From Chersky-840 sp963838775 (GTDB taxonomy: Bacteria; Actinomycetota; Acidimicrobiia; Acidimicrobiales; UBA8190), in assembly GCA_963838775.1 (NCBI GenBank), contig CAWISP010000036.1, positions 1 to 64,000 on the forward strand: a stretch of DNA of 64,000 bases. The letters run 5' to 3'. Under the pieces are notes generated by a model. That model was not told where the DNA came from, made no database searches, and was given only the letters and a program-made list of their open reading frames with translations. Each line of letters starts with the position of its first letter. The stretch's first letter is position 1. Below are positions 10,362-18,883 of the stretch, one piece after another. A program made the position numbers and the translations under genes.

Positions 10362-10634
10362 TCATTGGTTCTCGGTCCGAAGCGGAGCTTCGGTGGCCTC
10401 GCTGAGCCAGGCGAGGTAGGCGTTCAGCTCTGCGAGCTTGTCCGGCGTGTAGTCCCGCAATACGGGCGCAGCGGTCAAGGCGTGGCTTTCCACGATGGCA
10501 TCGAGGACATGCTTTCCCATGATGACGTCGCCTTCGGTGTCGAACACCACGGGGGGGATCATGTAATCCCCCGCTTCGCAGTGGACTAAGCGAGCGACAA
10601 GCTCACCATTCCACTCGATCTTCTGGACGCTCAT
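10362..10634 (-). CDS. Hypothetical protein next to the recombinase
   Basis: 90 residues, starting MSVQKIEWNGELVARL. No family recognised; the protein is acidic and looks soluble. It lies directly upstream of the recombinase in the same direction (about 17 bases apart), and its own start overlaps the stop of the next gene upstream by 4 bases, so the three form one transcription unit. In phiRv1-type elements a small recombination directionality factor sits close to the integrase. This gene is in the right place for that, but nothing in the sequence proves it. Confidence 0.6.
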   Translation of the reverse strand: MSVQKIEWNGELVARLVHCEAGDYMIPPVVFDTEGDVIMGKHVLDAIVESHALTAAPVLRDYTPDKLAELNAYLAWLSEATEAPLRTENQ

Positions 10635-11323
10635 CGTGTCCCCTTCCGTGTCGGTGGTCGCCTTGTTCTTGTTGGTCCTCGCCGCGCCTTGTCACGCTTG
10701 GGAAGGAGGCCTCGTCTTTCGGCCTCGTCTCGCCACCGATAAGGGGTCGCGTCACCGATGTCGAGCTGTTCGGCCAGCCACTTCATCGGCGCGCCCGGCG
10801 CGACCACAAGCGCCCTCTTGTAGAGGTTGGCAAAGTTCTCGAAGTGCTCGTCGGAATGTCCCGCCTGTCCTGGGTGGGGCGGGCGGACCGTGGGCACGGA
10901 TTGGAGAAGCCAGCTCGGGACCGGCGACACGTCAGAGCGTTTGCGCTTACCCGCCTGGGGGATACCACCGTCCTCGGGGAGTGGTTCCAGCTCCTTGAGA
11001 ATCGCACCGAGTTTGATCTCGTGAACTGCCCTCGCCGTCACCTCGACTAACGAGTCGGACGTCGGGTCCTCACTCCACCCCACGAGGAGCCCGGTACAGA
11101 TGAGCCTGCCCTTCGGCGACAACCCAATCTGCAAGACGAGTGGCGGGTCGTGGTGAGGGACGCGCACATAGGGGCCCGGGAGGAGGGTCACGACCTTGCC
11201 CGTGGACCGGGACGAACGGCGCAGGGGTGCCGGTGGGCCCGCCGTCATCTTGTCCACAAGGGCCATGGCCCGCCTCTGGGCCTCCTGCTGTTCAAGCAGC
11301 TCCCGACGTGTGGGCTTGGCCAT
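10631..11323 (-). CDS. Hypothetical DNA-binding protein with C-terminal helix-turn-helix
   Basis: 230 residues from the ATG at 11323 (MAKPTRRELLEQQ). Frame upstream of this is open but contains no convincing start. The N-terminal half has beta-rich blocks (VRVPHHDPPLVLQIGL), the middle is charged, and the last 60 residues look like a Homeodomain-type HTH (MKWLAEQLDIGDATPYRWRD) followed by a very basic tail. It is the first gene of the minus-strand unit that includes the recombinase and is divergent from the XRE-type gene at 11454. A control or replication role in the element is plausible. Confidence 0.6.
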   Translation of the reverse strand: MAKPTRRELLEQQEAQRRAMALVDKMTAGPPAPLRRSSRSTGKVVTLLPGPYVRVPHHDPPLVLQIGLSPKGRLICTGLLVGWSEDPTSDSLVEVTARAVHEIKLGAILKELEPLPEDGGIPQAGKRKRSDVSPVPSWLLQSVPTVRPPHPGQAGHSDEHFENFANLYKRALVVAPGAPMKWLAEQLDIGDATPYRWRDEAERRGLLPKRDKARRGPTRTRRPPTRKGTR

Positions 11324-11453
11324 GGAACGGCACTGTAGCCGGGTATGTAGCCGGATGATGGAATGGCGCACGACTCTCTCAGAGCCCGTGCACATCCTTG
11401 CGGTGCAACCGGTCCGGTCGCAGTCTGGCAACCGATGATAGATCGGCGCACCG
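11324..11453. promoter_or_regulatory. Divergent control region of the satellite element
   Basis: 130 bases between the two divergent transcription units. The 9-mer TGTAGCCGG occurs twice, at 11334-11342 and 11346-11354 (12-base phase), next to the minus-strand start. These are candidate operator half-sites for the neighbouring HTH proteins. Promoters for both directions should be here, but I cannot assign them. Confidence 0.5.
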
Positions 11454-11684
11454 ATGGGTGACCTCGTGAGGGAGGTGCGAGAGGCTCTGAGTCTGCCACC
11501 TCCCCCCGTCGCCAAGGCGATCCGGGTGGCCGCTCGGGTTACCCAGGAGCGCATGGCCAAGGAGGTGGGAGTCCACCGGGTGTCGCTTGCCCGGTGGGAG
11601 GACGGAGCAAGGACGCCTAGGGGCGAGACAAGGCGGCGATACGCACGCACCCTTCGGCGACTAGAGCAGGTGATCGCGAAGTGA
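11454..11684 (+). CDS. XRE-type helix-turn-helix protein
   Basis: 76 residues. AARVTQERMAKEVGVHRVSLARWEDG fits the lambda-repressor/XRE HTH (helix, turn, recognition helix), with a basic C terminus (RRRYARTLRRLEQV). It opens the rightward operon of the element and its stop overlaps the next GTG. It is the natural candidate for the switch regulator of the satellite or for a Cox/Xis-like factor. I cannot tell which from sequence. Confidence 0.75.
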   Translation: MGDLVREVREALSLPPPPVAKAIRVAARVTQERMAKEVGVHRVSLARWEDGARTPRGETRRRYARTLRRLEQVIAK

Positions 11685-11854
11685 GCGAGACCGATGCGCG
11701 ATCCACGGTCGAGGTTCTCGTCCCGGCCGATCCGCCCGCGTTGGACGAGGCAGGTTGGCGGGCTCTGTTCGACCTCCTGACCCACGCGGCCGAGGCGGAC
11801 CTGGGACCTGAGTGGCGCTCGATTCTCGCCGAGCGCGCCGAGGCCGGAAGGTGA
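11681..11854 (+). CDS. Small acidic hypothetical protein
   Basis: 57 residues from GTG 11681, which overlaps the HTH gene stop. Its TGA at 11852 overlaps the next GTG at 11851. The tight overlaps on both sides are the main support. Content is acidic (DEAGWRALFDLLTHAAEADLG). No family recognised. Confidence 0.6.
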   Translation: MSETDARSTVEVLVPADPPALDEAGWRALFDLLTHAAEADLGPEWRSILAERAEAGR

Positions 11855-12162
11855 CCCAAGCGAGTCCCTCTGCGCTCCGCCAGGCGAAGGTCGATTCCGT
11901 CGTCGTGTGGGCGGAGCGCACCAACGTCGGACCGAAGCCCCTGTCGCCCGCGGTGCTCGGAATGGTCGTCGAGCATCTCGACGCCGACACCCTCAGCCAC
12001 CTGGCTGTGCTCCGCCGGGCCCAGGAGCGAGAACAGCACCTGCGCCTCTCGGTGGCGGCTGTAGAGGAGTTGGCCGCGATGGTGACAGACGGGTGCATCC
12101 CAACGATCGGGTGGTGGCGTCGGCATCTTCGCCAGCGTCACGTCCGGAGGATTGAGGCGTGA
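11851..12162 (+). CDS. Hypothetical protein of the satellite early operon
   Basis: 103 residues from GTG 11851. Helical and charged in the middle (LSHLAVLRRAQEREQHL), with a basic end (WWRRHLRQRHVRRIEA). It lies between two 4-base overlaps in the early operon ahead of the primase, so it is probably a real co-translated gene. No recognised domain. Confidence 0.6.
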   Translation: MTQASPSALRQAKVDSVVVWAERTNVGPKPLSPAVLGMVVEHLDADTLSHLAVLRRAQEREQHLRLSVAAVEELAAMVTDGCIPTIGWWRRHLRQRHVRRIEA

Positions 12163-13682
12163 CTACCGGCGAGCCGATCCCGATGCCTGGGCGCGCCGGG
12201 CTTCCGGATCAGGCCGGCGACGTACTCAACGCCCGGCGGTTTCTCGACGAACATGGAGAACGGCTGCGACGGTCACCGGAGTTGCGCCGCTGGCTTCTCT
12301 GGAACGGTGCATGGTGGGACGAGGACCGACTCGAGCGCGTGCCAGAGCTCGCCGGCGCCACGATCGACAACCTGCGCCAGTGGGTGGCCGAAGCAGACAA
12401 CCCCGACGAGTTCAAGCGCCGATCGGCGCACTTCCAGGCCTCGACAAAGGCGTCACGCCGCGAAGCGTTGCTTTCGGTGGCGGGCACTGATCTGTCCGTC
12501 GTTGTCGCTGTCGAGCAGCTCGACTCCCACCCGCTTCTCCTCGCCTGTCAGAACGGCACGGTGGACTTGGCAACCGGCGATCTGCGCCCTGCTGACCCTG
12601 CCGACCTCATCACGCGAGGCATCGCCGTCGCCTACGACCCCGACGCGTTCTCCGATCACTGGGTGGCGTTCCTCGACGGCATCTTCCGGGGCGACGTCGA
12701 GCTGATCGGCTACGTCCAGCGGCTCCTCGGATATTGCCTGACCGGTGTCGTTCACGAGCACGTCGTCCCGGTACTCACGGGCACTGGAGCCAATGGCAAA
12801 TCGACGCTGGTCGGAATCGTCCAGGACCTCCTCGGGGAACACGCGATCACCGCTCCCGAGGGGCTCGTCATCCAACGAGGCCACGAGCCTCATCCCGAGC
12901 GCCTGGCCGTCCTGCGTGGCCGGCGGCTCGTCATCTCGACGGAGCTGGAGGAGAGCGCGGTGCTGGCCGAGGGCGTCGTCAAGATGCTGTCGGGTGGCGA
13001 CACGATCAGCGCCCGGGAGCTGTACGGCCGACGGTTTAACTTCCGACCGACCCACAAGGTGCTCCTCGTCACCAACCATCCCCCACGGGTTCACGGCGTG
13101 GATCACGCCATCTGGCGTCGGCTGCTTGTCGTGCCGTTCGGAGTGACGATCGCCCCGGAGCGCCAAGACATGGATCTCCGACGTCGGCTCGTGGAGGAAC
13201 ACGCCCCGGCGGTGCTGGCTTGGCTCGTGGCCGGCGCCGTGGCCTGGGGCCGCTCGGGCATCGGGAGGGCCGAAGCGGTCAAGGCCGCCACCCAGGAGTA
13301 CCGGGCGAGTCAGGACGTGCTCGGGGCATGGCTGGAGCAGCACACCGAAAGGGTCGAGAACGCCAGGACCAAGGTCGGCGAACTGTTCGACGCATGGCGG
13401 GAGTGGTGCCGAGCGAAGGGGGAGGCACCGGGGCGCCCACAGGACTTCGCGGGCGCTCTGCGGGCCCGAGGCGTCGAACTGACGACCAACCAGGGCACCC
13501 GCCTGGCCAGGGGAATCGTGCTCGGGGTGGGGGCTCGTGAGGGCTCGTCCCGTGACTTTCCCATGTCGACCTCCACGGGAACTTTACGGATGAGCCCCCA
13601 CGAGCCCTCACCATCACACGTGGGGGAGCCCGGCCTCGACGACGACGACCTGGCTCGCATGTTCCCCGAGGAGCGCTCGTGA
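12159..13682 (+). CDS. P4-type phage/plasmid primase-helicase
   Basis: 507 residues. The central SF3/D5 ATPase has Walker A GTGANGKSTL (about residue 210) and Walker B-like RRLVISTELEES. The sensor strand HKVLLVTNHPPRVHG and the arginine-finger-like AIWRRLLVVPFGV follow, matching the C-terminal P4 primase family. The upstream region resembles the D5 N-terminal domain. I see no complete archaeo-eukaryotic primase motif, so it may be the helicase part only. The tail is low-complexity (Ser/Pro/His) and ends DDLARMFPEE. It would replicate the excised element. phiRv1-type satellites carry the same kind of gene in the same place. Confidence 0.88.
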   Translation: MTTGEPIPMPGRAGLPDQAGDVLNARRFLDEHGERLRRSPELRRWLLWNGAWWDEDRLERVPELAGATIDNLRQWVAEADNPDEFKRRSAHFQASTKASRREALLSVAGTDLSVVVAVEQLDSHPLLLACQNGTVDLATGDLRPADPADLITRGIAVAYDPDAFSDHWVAFLDGIFRGDVELIGYVQRLLGYCLTGVVHEHVVPVLTGTGANGKSTLVGIVQDLLGEHAITAPEGLVIQRGHEPHPERLAVLRGRRLVISTELEESAVLAEGVVKMLSGGDTISARELYGRRFNFRPTHKVLLVTNHPPRVHGVDHAIWRRLLVVPFGVTIAPERQDMDLRRRLVEEHAPAVLAWLVAGAVAWGRSGIGRAEAVKAATQEYRASQDVLGAWLEQHTERVENARTKVGELFDAWREWCRAKGEAPGRPQDFAGALRARGVELTTNQGTRLARGIVLGVGAREGSSRDFPMSTSTGTLRMSPHEPSPSHVGEPGLDDDDLARMFPEERS

Positions 13683-13786
13683 GCAACGCCGGCACCAATG
13701 CGCGAGACGATGCGCGCCTGCGCGAGCGCTGGTGCGCGTCTACCGGGTGCGTGTCGGGTGTCCGAGTGGTCGGCGGTAGACCGTGA
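13679..13786 (+). CDS. Very small hypothetical protein
   Basis: 35 residues (MSNAGTNARDDARLRERW at the start). GTG 13679 overlaps the primase stop and its TGA overlaps GTG 13783 of the next gene, continuing the chain of 4-base couplings. That chain is the only strong support; it may serve mainly to couple translation. No family recognised. Confidence 0.45.
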   Translation: MSNAGTNARDDARLRERWCASTGCVSGVRVVGGRP

Positions 13787-14247
13787 CAGGCCCGGCGCGG
13801 GGCTACTCGTGGTCTCCATTTCAGCAAGGGAACGATGCGGGACTGCGACACGGCGCCCACAGCGAGCGCCGTTGGCGCCCGGAGGCTCAGCGCCTAGCGA
13901 GTGAGGTGCTCGCTGTGGCGCCCTGGCTGACGCGGCCCGCTTTCCGGCTGGCGGTCGAGTCGTGGGCGGTGACCGAGGCGAAGGCGGTGCTGGTGGACCG
14001 CTGGCTGGACCAGCACGGCCTCCTGGACGACGACGGCGTGCCCTACCCGGCGAACGCACTCTCGGACCGGCTGCACGGCCGAGCGATGGCGCTGCGCTCG
14101 CAGCTCGGGCTCGATCCCGTGTCGTTCGCCAAGCTGCTCGCCACCTTCGCGGGTGTCCCGGGCGGTGAGGATGCTCTCGAAGCCCTCAAGGTCGAAGGGA
14201 GGCACCTCGTCGAGGCCCGTGGCCTACCGACCGGGACGAGCGCATGA
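13783..14247 (+). CDS. Terminase small subunit-like protein (P27-like)
   Basis: 154 residues. The N terminus GNDAGLRHGAHSERRW resembles the start of P27-family small terminases in actinobacterial prophages. The C-terminal half is helical and contains LGLDPVSFAKLLATFAG, typical of the region that contacts DNA. It sits directly before the large terminase with a 4-base overlap, the usual order. It would recognise element DNA for packaging. The family call is from pattern and context, not from a search. Confidence 0.7.
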   Translation: MTGPARGYSWSPFQQGNDAGLRHGAHSERRWRPEAQRLASEVLAVAPWLTRPAFRLAVESWAVTEAKAVLVDRWLDQHGLLDDDGVPYPANALSDRLHGRAMALRSQLGLDPVSFAKLLATFAGVPGGEDALEALKVEGRHLVEARGLPTGTSA

Positions 14248-15755
14248 ACCCCGCCCTGTCCCTGCTCGCCGGTCTCGTGCTCGAAGATGGGCGCCGCTGG
14301 GGTGAGGTGGCCGCTCAGTTCCAGTGGGACGACGCCGCAGCGATCCTCGACCCCGGCCGTGACGAGCCGCGGTTGCACTTCCTCACACGGCCGCGCTCGG
14401 GCAGCAAGACGACAGACCTCGCCGGCATCGCTGCGGCCGTCCTGGTCGAGCAGGTGCCACCTGGCGGGCGTCTGTACGCCTTAGCGGCGGACCGGGACCA
14501 GGCGCGCCTCGTCGTGGACGCGCTCGCCGGCTTCGTTACCCGTACACCGGGGCTGCGCGGTGCGATCGGCGTCGACCGCTACAGCGCCACGACCCCGACG
14601 GGCGCACGGTTGGAGGTGATCTCCGCCGATGAGGCCTCGTCGTATGGGCTGCGGGGGCATCTATTCGTCGTCGACGAGCTGACGCAGTGGCCCACGGCCA
14701 ACGGTGGCGTCTGGACGTCGGTCGTCTCCGCCGTGCCGAAGGTGCCGGGCTGTCGTCTTGTGGTGCTGGGATCGGCGGGAGACCCCGCGCACTGGTCGTT
14801 CCGGGTGCGAGAGCGGGCGCGGGTGTCGTCGGCATGGCGGTTGCACGAGGTTCCGGGCCCGATCCCGTGGGTGTCGACCGACGCGCTCGACGAACAGCGG
14901 GCGTTGCTCCTCGATTCGCAGTACGCCCGGCTGCATCTGAACCAGTGGACCGCCAGCGAGGACCGCCTCGTGAGCGTAGAGGGGCTCGCCGCCGCTGTGC
15001 GCCTGGACGGTCCGCAGGACTACCGGCCCGGCGTGACCTACCGCATGGGAGTCGACCTCGGTTTGCGCCACGACCGCACCGCCATCGCGGTATGCCACGC
15101 CCAGGCCGTCGAGGGAGAGGCGCGGGTGCGGCGCGTGATCCTCGACCGACTCATCGTCTTCGAGGGGACGCGGGCCGACGAGGTGGGGCTCGCCGAGGTC
15201 GAGACGGCGTTGGTGGCGGCGTGGCGCATGTACGGCCGGCCGCAGATCCGGTTGGACCCCTGGCAGGCGATCGGGCTCGCCCAACGGTTGCGCGCCCGAG
15301 GTGCGACCGTCGAGGAGTGGAGCTACTCACCACAGCGATACGGGGCCGTCGCCAGTGTGCTCTACACGTTGCTGCGCGACGGCCTGCTCGACCTCTACGA
15401 CGACCCGGAGCTGCTCGACGAGCTGGCGAACGTGCGGCTCAAGGAGACCGCTCCCGGCCTCGTGCGGGTCGAGCACGATCCCGGGCGCCACGACGACCGC
15501 GCCGTCGCGCTCGGGTTCGCTGCCACCGCCCTAGTGGAGCGGTCGTCGGGAGGCTTGCGGCTTCACGTCCCCACGGGCGACGTGCCGAAGCCGCAACTGT
15601 TCCGCCGAGAAGCCGTGCCGACCGAGGAGCGGGGGCCGCAGGTGGTGGGGGAGGACGGCAAGCCGAGGCGGCCGCCCCCGGGTGGGACGTTCCAGCTCGG
15701 CAAGTGGCGAGTCCCGCGGGAGGGTTACACGCCGCCAGGGGTGGGCGGTCGGTGA
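14244..15755 (+). CDS. Terminase large subunit
   Basis: 503 residues. The ATPase half has a Walker A-like RPRSGSKTTD near residue 50 and Walker B FVVDELTQW near 140, with the coupling-motif-like RLVVLGSAGD after it. The nuclease half (RNase H-like) has GVDLGLRHDRTAIAV with the first acid, RLDPWQAIG, and a late acidic pair in GRHDDRAVAL. It should cleave and pump DNA into a prohead. It is unusual that no portal gene follows; a WhiB and a winged-helix gene come first, then capsid. The stop overlaps the WhiB start. Confidence 0.88.
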   Translation: MNPALSLLAGLVLEDGRRWGEVAAQFQWDDAAAILDPGRDEPRLHFLTRPRSGSKTTDLAGIAAAVLVEQVPPGGRLYALAADRDQARLVVDALAGFVTRTPGLRGAIGVDRYSATTPTGARLEVISADEASSYGLRGHLFVVDELTQWPTANGGVWTSVVSAVPKVPGCRLVVLGSAGDPAHWSFRVRERARVSSAWRLHEVPGPIPWVSTDALDEQRALLLDSQYARLHLNQWTASEDRLVSVEGLAAAVRLDGPQDYRPGVTYRMGVDLGLRHDRTAIAVCHAQAVEGEARVRRVILDRLIVFEGTRADEVGLAEVETALVAAWRMYGRPQIRLDPWQAIGLAQRLRARGATVEEWSYSPQRYGAVASVLYTLLRDGLLDLYDDPELLDELANVRLKETAPGLVRVEHDPGRHDDRAVALGFAATALVERSSGGLRLHVPTGDVPKPQLFRREAVPTEERGPQVVGEDGKPRRPPPGGTFQLGKWRVPREGYTPPGVGGR

Positions 15756-16015
15756 CCGACTCCCTGAAGCCCGGCGATCCGTTCCGCCGACCAGCGTGGC
15801 AGCAGAAGGCGAACTGCCGAGGCCTTGACCCGGACCTGTTCTTCCCAGCTCAAGGGAAGTACCGGCGTGAGGTGCGGGTGGTTTGTCAAGGCTGCGTCGT
15901 GCGCTCGGAGTGCCTCGAATACTCGATCGACAACAACGAGAAGTTCGGGATATGGGGCGGCGTGCCGGAGCGGCAACGCCGGCTCATGCGAAGGAAGCGG
16001 CGGGCTGTGTCGTGA
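15752..16015 (+). CDS. WhiB-family iron-sulfur transcription factor carried by the satellite
   Basis: 87 residues from GTG 15752. The four cluster cysteines are present: one in ANCRGLDPDLFFP, then CQGCVVRSEC (CxxC plus a third), the WhiB 4Fe-4S pattern. The turn GIWGGVPERQRR and a basic C terminus follow, as in WhiB proteins that bind DNA with sigma factor. Actinophages such as TM4 carry WhiB homologues that alter host gene expression. Here it lies between terminase and capsid, overlapping both neighbours by 4 bases. Confidence 0.92.
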   Translation: MTDSLKPGDPFRRPAWQQKANCRGLDPDLFFPAQGKYRREVRVVCQGCVVRSECLEYSIDNNEKFGIWGGVPERQRRLMRRKRRAVS

Positions 16016-16356
16016 GTCGAGGTCTCGGTCTCACGCAGCTCGCAGCGTTGTCGATCCTGGCCGACCGACGAGAAGGCATCTCCAGCACCGATCTCGCGAC
16101 GCTGCTCGATCTCGAACCCCGACGGGCCCGGACCGTTGTGAAATCACTGGTCGCACGGGACCTGGTGGTGGTGGTCTCCGAGGGCAGGGCGCGACGCGTG
16201 TGGCTGCCAGATCTGCGACGGAGATGGCTCGATGACCGCGCCTACGTGGAGTACCTGCTCGACTCGTACAGGCAACTTCGGAGCCCCGTCCGCATCTGTG
16301 GGTGTTGCGGGCAGGCAATCATTACCGAGGGGCCGCGACGCCTGCGCGCCGTCTAA
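16012..16356 (+). CDS. MarR-like winged-helix protein
   Basis: 114 residues from GTG 16012. LTQLAALSILADRREGISSTDLATLLDLE and RRARTVVKSLVARDLVVVV form a winged helix as in MarR/DprA-type wings, followed by SEGRARRVWLPD. The C-terminal part has CGCCGQ, a possible metal site (ICGCCGQAIITEG). It is co-transcribed with whiB and probably regulates the element or host. Confident as a DNA-binding fold, not as to target. Confidence 0.7.
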   Translation: MSRGLGLTQLAALSILADRREGISSTDLATLLDLEPRRARTVVKSLVARDLVVVVSEGRARRVWLPDLRRRWLDDRAYVEYLLDSYRQLRSPVRICGCCGQAIITEGPRRLRAV

Positions 16357-16422
16357 GCGTGCCGCTGAAGGTGCAACTTTTCCATCAACGGCACGTTGAG
16401 TATGGCTGTGCGCTGAGGCACC

Positions 16423-18207
16423 ATGGCTAGCAAGGTTCGCGGCGTAGCTGCGGTCCCAGACGAGTTCCGTAGAGAGCCGGTCGACCGTCGTACGTCCTTC
16501 GCTTTCACCGAGGAGACCGTCGTGACCGACAAGCTCAAAACGCTCCTGGCTCACGCAGGACAAGCAAGCGGCCTCAACCGCGACCAGCTCGCCAATACCA
16601 TCGTCGACCTGTGTGCGGAATTCGAAAAGCTCGCGGCTGTCCCCCAGCCGAGCGCACAACAGGCGGCCGCCATGGACGGGATCGTGACGGCGACGGAGGC
16701 GTGCGTCGAGGAGGACAGGCGCCGCCGCATTGACAGTGCCCTGGCTGCGTCTGGTGGTCCGCGTGGGACCGCCATCTCCCACATAGCGAAGATGGCGGCG
16801 CAGCACGGCATGGCCGAGCCATCGGGGGGCACCCAACGCTCCGGGAGGAATCGCGTAGGCGCGTTGCTCAGCGCGTCGCCCGTGACGATCACTGCCGCCG
16901 TGGGCTCGTCCCGCATTCCGGCCGGCTCACCGTTGATGTCGTCAGGTGATCTCGGCGAGGTGATGGCTGAGTCGCTTGAACGTATGGCGCCCACCGGATC
17001 GGCAGAGCGACGTCGCCGGCTGATCGCCTGCGCCCGATGGGAATATCCCGAGGAGCGCCAGCTCGGGGCCGATAGCGCAATCAACACCGAGCGGCTCGAC
17101 GCCGTGTGCAGGATCGATGCACCGCGGTACGACCGCAAAACAGGAGCCCTCACCGCGTCGGGCGGAATTTGTGGACCGACGGGGGTCGATTACAGCGTGC
17201 CAACCTGGTCCACTGCCGACCGGCCCCTGCGCGATGGACTGCCAGCTTTTCAAGCCACCCGCGGTGGAATCACCTACGTCACCCCACCCGACATAGGGGT
17301 GCCCGATCTTCAGGGGACCGCGTCCGGTGCCGGTCTGGCAACGCGAGTGTGGACCGAAGCGACCGACGCTGACCCAGGCCTGGCCACGAAGCCAGTGTGG
17401 CAAGTGAGTTGCGGGACGCCCGAGACGGTCTACGTCAACGCCGTCCCGACCCGCGTGCAATTTGGCAACATGCAGTCTCGGTTCGCCCCCGAGCAAGTGG
17501 CTGCCAACACTGAACAAGCCATTGCGACGGCGGCACGGGAGGCCGAGCTCGAGCTTCTGAGTTTGCTATACGCCGCGAGCAAGCAGGTCAAGCCCCAGCA
17601 GTACCTTGGAGCTGCACGCGACCTTCTCTCGTCGGTCGACTTGCTGCGCGAACAATATCTCTACAGCCACCGGATCCCTAGGACGGCGGCGTTCGATGTC
17701 GTGTTTCCCGCGTGGGCGCAGGGACTGCTGCGCGCCGATCTCGCTCGCGAGTTGGCTCACGGAACTAGCGGCGGAGATCGGCTGGCGGTCACCGATGAGC
17801 AAATAGATGACTGGTTCGCCGTCAGAGGCATCAATGTCATTTGGACGCTGGACGGCCTGAAAGCCGGCACGTACGGCATCGGCGGGAGCGCGATCACAAA
17901 TCAATTCTTCCCGCTCCTCGCTGACAATGCGCCCGAGCCCCAGTGGCCGGGGCAGAGCGCCGACGGCAGTTTCATGGTGGCATGGCTCATGTACGTCACG
18001 GGGACGTTCCAGTTTCTCGACGGCGGCCGGTTGGACCTCGGCGTGGTCCGGGACTCGATTCTCGACGCTACGAACGACTACGAGGTCATGGTCGAGCCAT
18101 TCGAGTCTGTAGCGTTCCGCGGTGTCGAGGCGTACCAAGTTCAGAGCACGATCCTGCCGACCGGCGGCAGCGGCGCAACCGTGGCGGCTTCGGCCTACCA
18201 CGAGTAG
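16423..18207 (+). CDS. Major capsid protein (HK97-type, putative)
   Basis: 594 residues. The N-terminal 190 residues are helical and may be scaffold-like (delta domain), followed by a region consistent with a capsid shell. FGNMQSRFAPEQVAANTEQ leads the long spine helix, and YSHRIPRTAAFDVVFPAWAQGLLRADLA and GTFQFLDGGRLDLGVVRDS are typical of capsid proteins in actinobacterial prophage satellites. No separate protease gene is seen. It would form the shell into which the terminase packages DNA. A hairpin terminator follows the stop. Confidence 0.78.
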   Translation: MASKVRGVAAVPDEFRREPVDRRTSFAFTEETVVTDKLKTLLAHAGQASGLNRDQLANTIVDLCAEFEKLAAVPQPSAQQAAAMDGIVTATEACVEEDRRRRIDSALAASGGPRGTAISHIAKMAAQHGMAEPSGGTQRSGRNRVGALLSASPVTITAAVGSSRIPAGSPLMSSGDLGEVMAESLERMAPTGSAERRRRLIACARWEYPEERQLGADSAINTERLDAVCRIDAPRYDRKTGALTASGGICGPTGVDYSVPTWSTADRPLRDGLPAFQATRGGITYVTPPDIGVPDLQGTASGAGLATRVWTEATDADPGLATKPVWQVSCGTPETVYVNAVPTRVQFGNMQSRFAPEQVAANTEQAIATAAREAELELLSLLYAASKQVKPQQYLGAARDLLSSVDLLREQYLYSHRIPRTAAFDVVFPAWAQGLLRADLARELAHGTSGGDRLAVTDEQIDDWFAVRGINVIWTLDGLKAGTYGIGGSAITNQFFPLLADNAPEPQWPGQSADGSFMVAWLMYVTGTFQFLDGGRLDLGVVRDSILDATNDYEVMVEPFESVAFRGVEAYQVQSTILPTGGSGATVAASAYHE

Positions 18208-18212
18208 ACCTT

Positions 18213-18254
18213 CCCCGCCCGGGCCGGCCCCGTGCGTGTCTGGCCCGGGCGGGG
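18213..18254 (+). terminator. Strong GC hairpin after the capsid gene
   Basis: CCCCGCCCGGGCC at 18213-18225 pairs perfectly over 13 bp with GGCCCGGGCGGGG at 18242-18254, with a 16-base loop, six bases after the capsid stop. There is no T-run, as is common for terminators of high-G+C actinobacteria. Confidence 0.75.
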
Positions 18255-18303
18255 CGGGGGGTGGGTCCGCAACTGCGTCACACCTCTGCGCGATGCTGCG
18301 CCC

Positions 18304-18666
18304 ATGGGTAACGCGCACAACGACAACAACGACGACTTCGACAAGTTGCTGCCCCGCCTCGACGGCCTGCCCAGCCCTGACGAACTTGACGACGCCGAGG
18401 CTGAGCGCCTCTTCGCGGCTGCCGAGAACGGCAACCGCGGTGCTCTCGACGCCATCAACACTCTGAGCCGCAAGCGCCACGAGGAGGCGGTCGCACGGGG
18501 GGACGTTGAGGAGCCCGCACCTTGGCGCGTGCTACCCCAGCGCGAGAGAGAACCGACGTTCATCAAGATCGACGCGGTCACGAGGACCGAGGTAATCGAC
18601 CGCCACGACGGGCGGCTCATCTTCCGTGATCCCTCAGACGGGTCCGGCTTCACCATCGAGCCGTAA
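18304..18666 (+). CDS. Hypothetical acidic protein after the capsid
   Basis: 120 residues starting MGNAHNDNNDDFDKLLPRLDG; the first 60 residues are rich in Asp/Glu/Asn. No family recognised. It follows the capsid terminator and precedes a short gene by one base, so the two are likely a separate small unit. It may be a minor structural or regulatory protein of the satellite, but this is only from position. Confidence 0.55.
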   Translation: MGNAHNDNNDDFDKLLPRLDGLPSPDELDDAEAERLFAAAENGNRGALDAINTLSRKRHEEAVARGDVEEPAPWRVLPQREREPTFIKIDAVTRTEVIDRHDGRLIFRDPSDGSGFTIEP

Positions 18667-18667
18667 A

Positions 18668-18808
18668 GTGGCGCTCACGGCCCAGAGAGTCCAGCACTTG
18701 CTCCAGGTGCTCAAGAGGCTGAAGGTGGCCACCCCCGGGATCCCGCCGAGCGACGCCCAGGTGCGGCTGGCGGTCACCAAGACCCTTCTTCGACACGGGC
18801 GGGAGTAA
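18668..18808 (+). CDS. Short basic hypothetical protein
   Basis: 46 residues from GTG 18668, one base after the previous stop (MALTAQRVQHLLQVLKRLK). Basic and helical, ending RLAVTKTLLRHGRE, with no recognisable domain. Spacing supports co-translation with the preceding gene. Confidence 0.45.
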   Translation: MALTAQRVQHLLQVLKRLKVATPGIPPSDAQVRLAVTKTLLRHGRE

Positions 18809-18883
18809 CCGGGCCCAGTAACCCCCTCTCCTCCGTAAAGCGCCTCTCTGGCCGGACCTACCATCGGTCCTGACCCATGGGAG

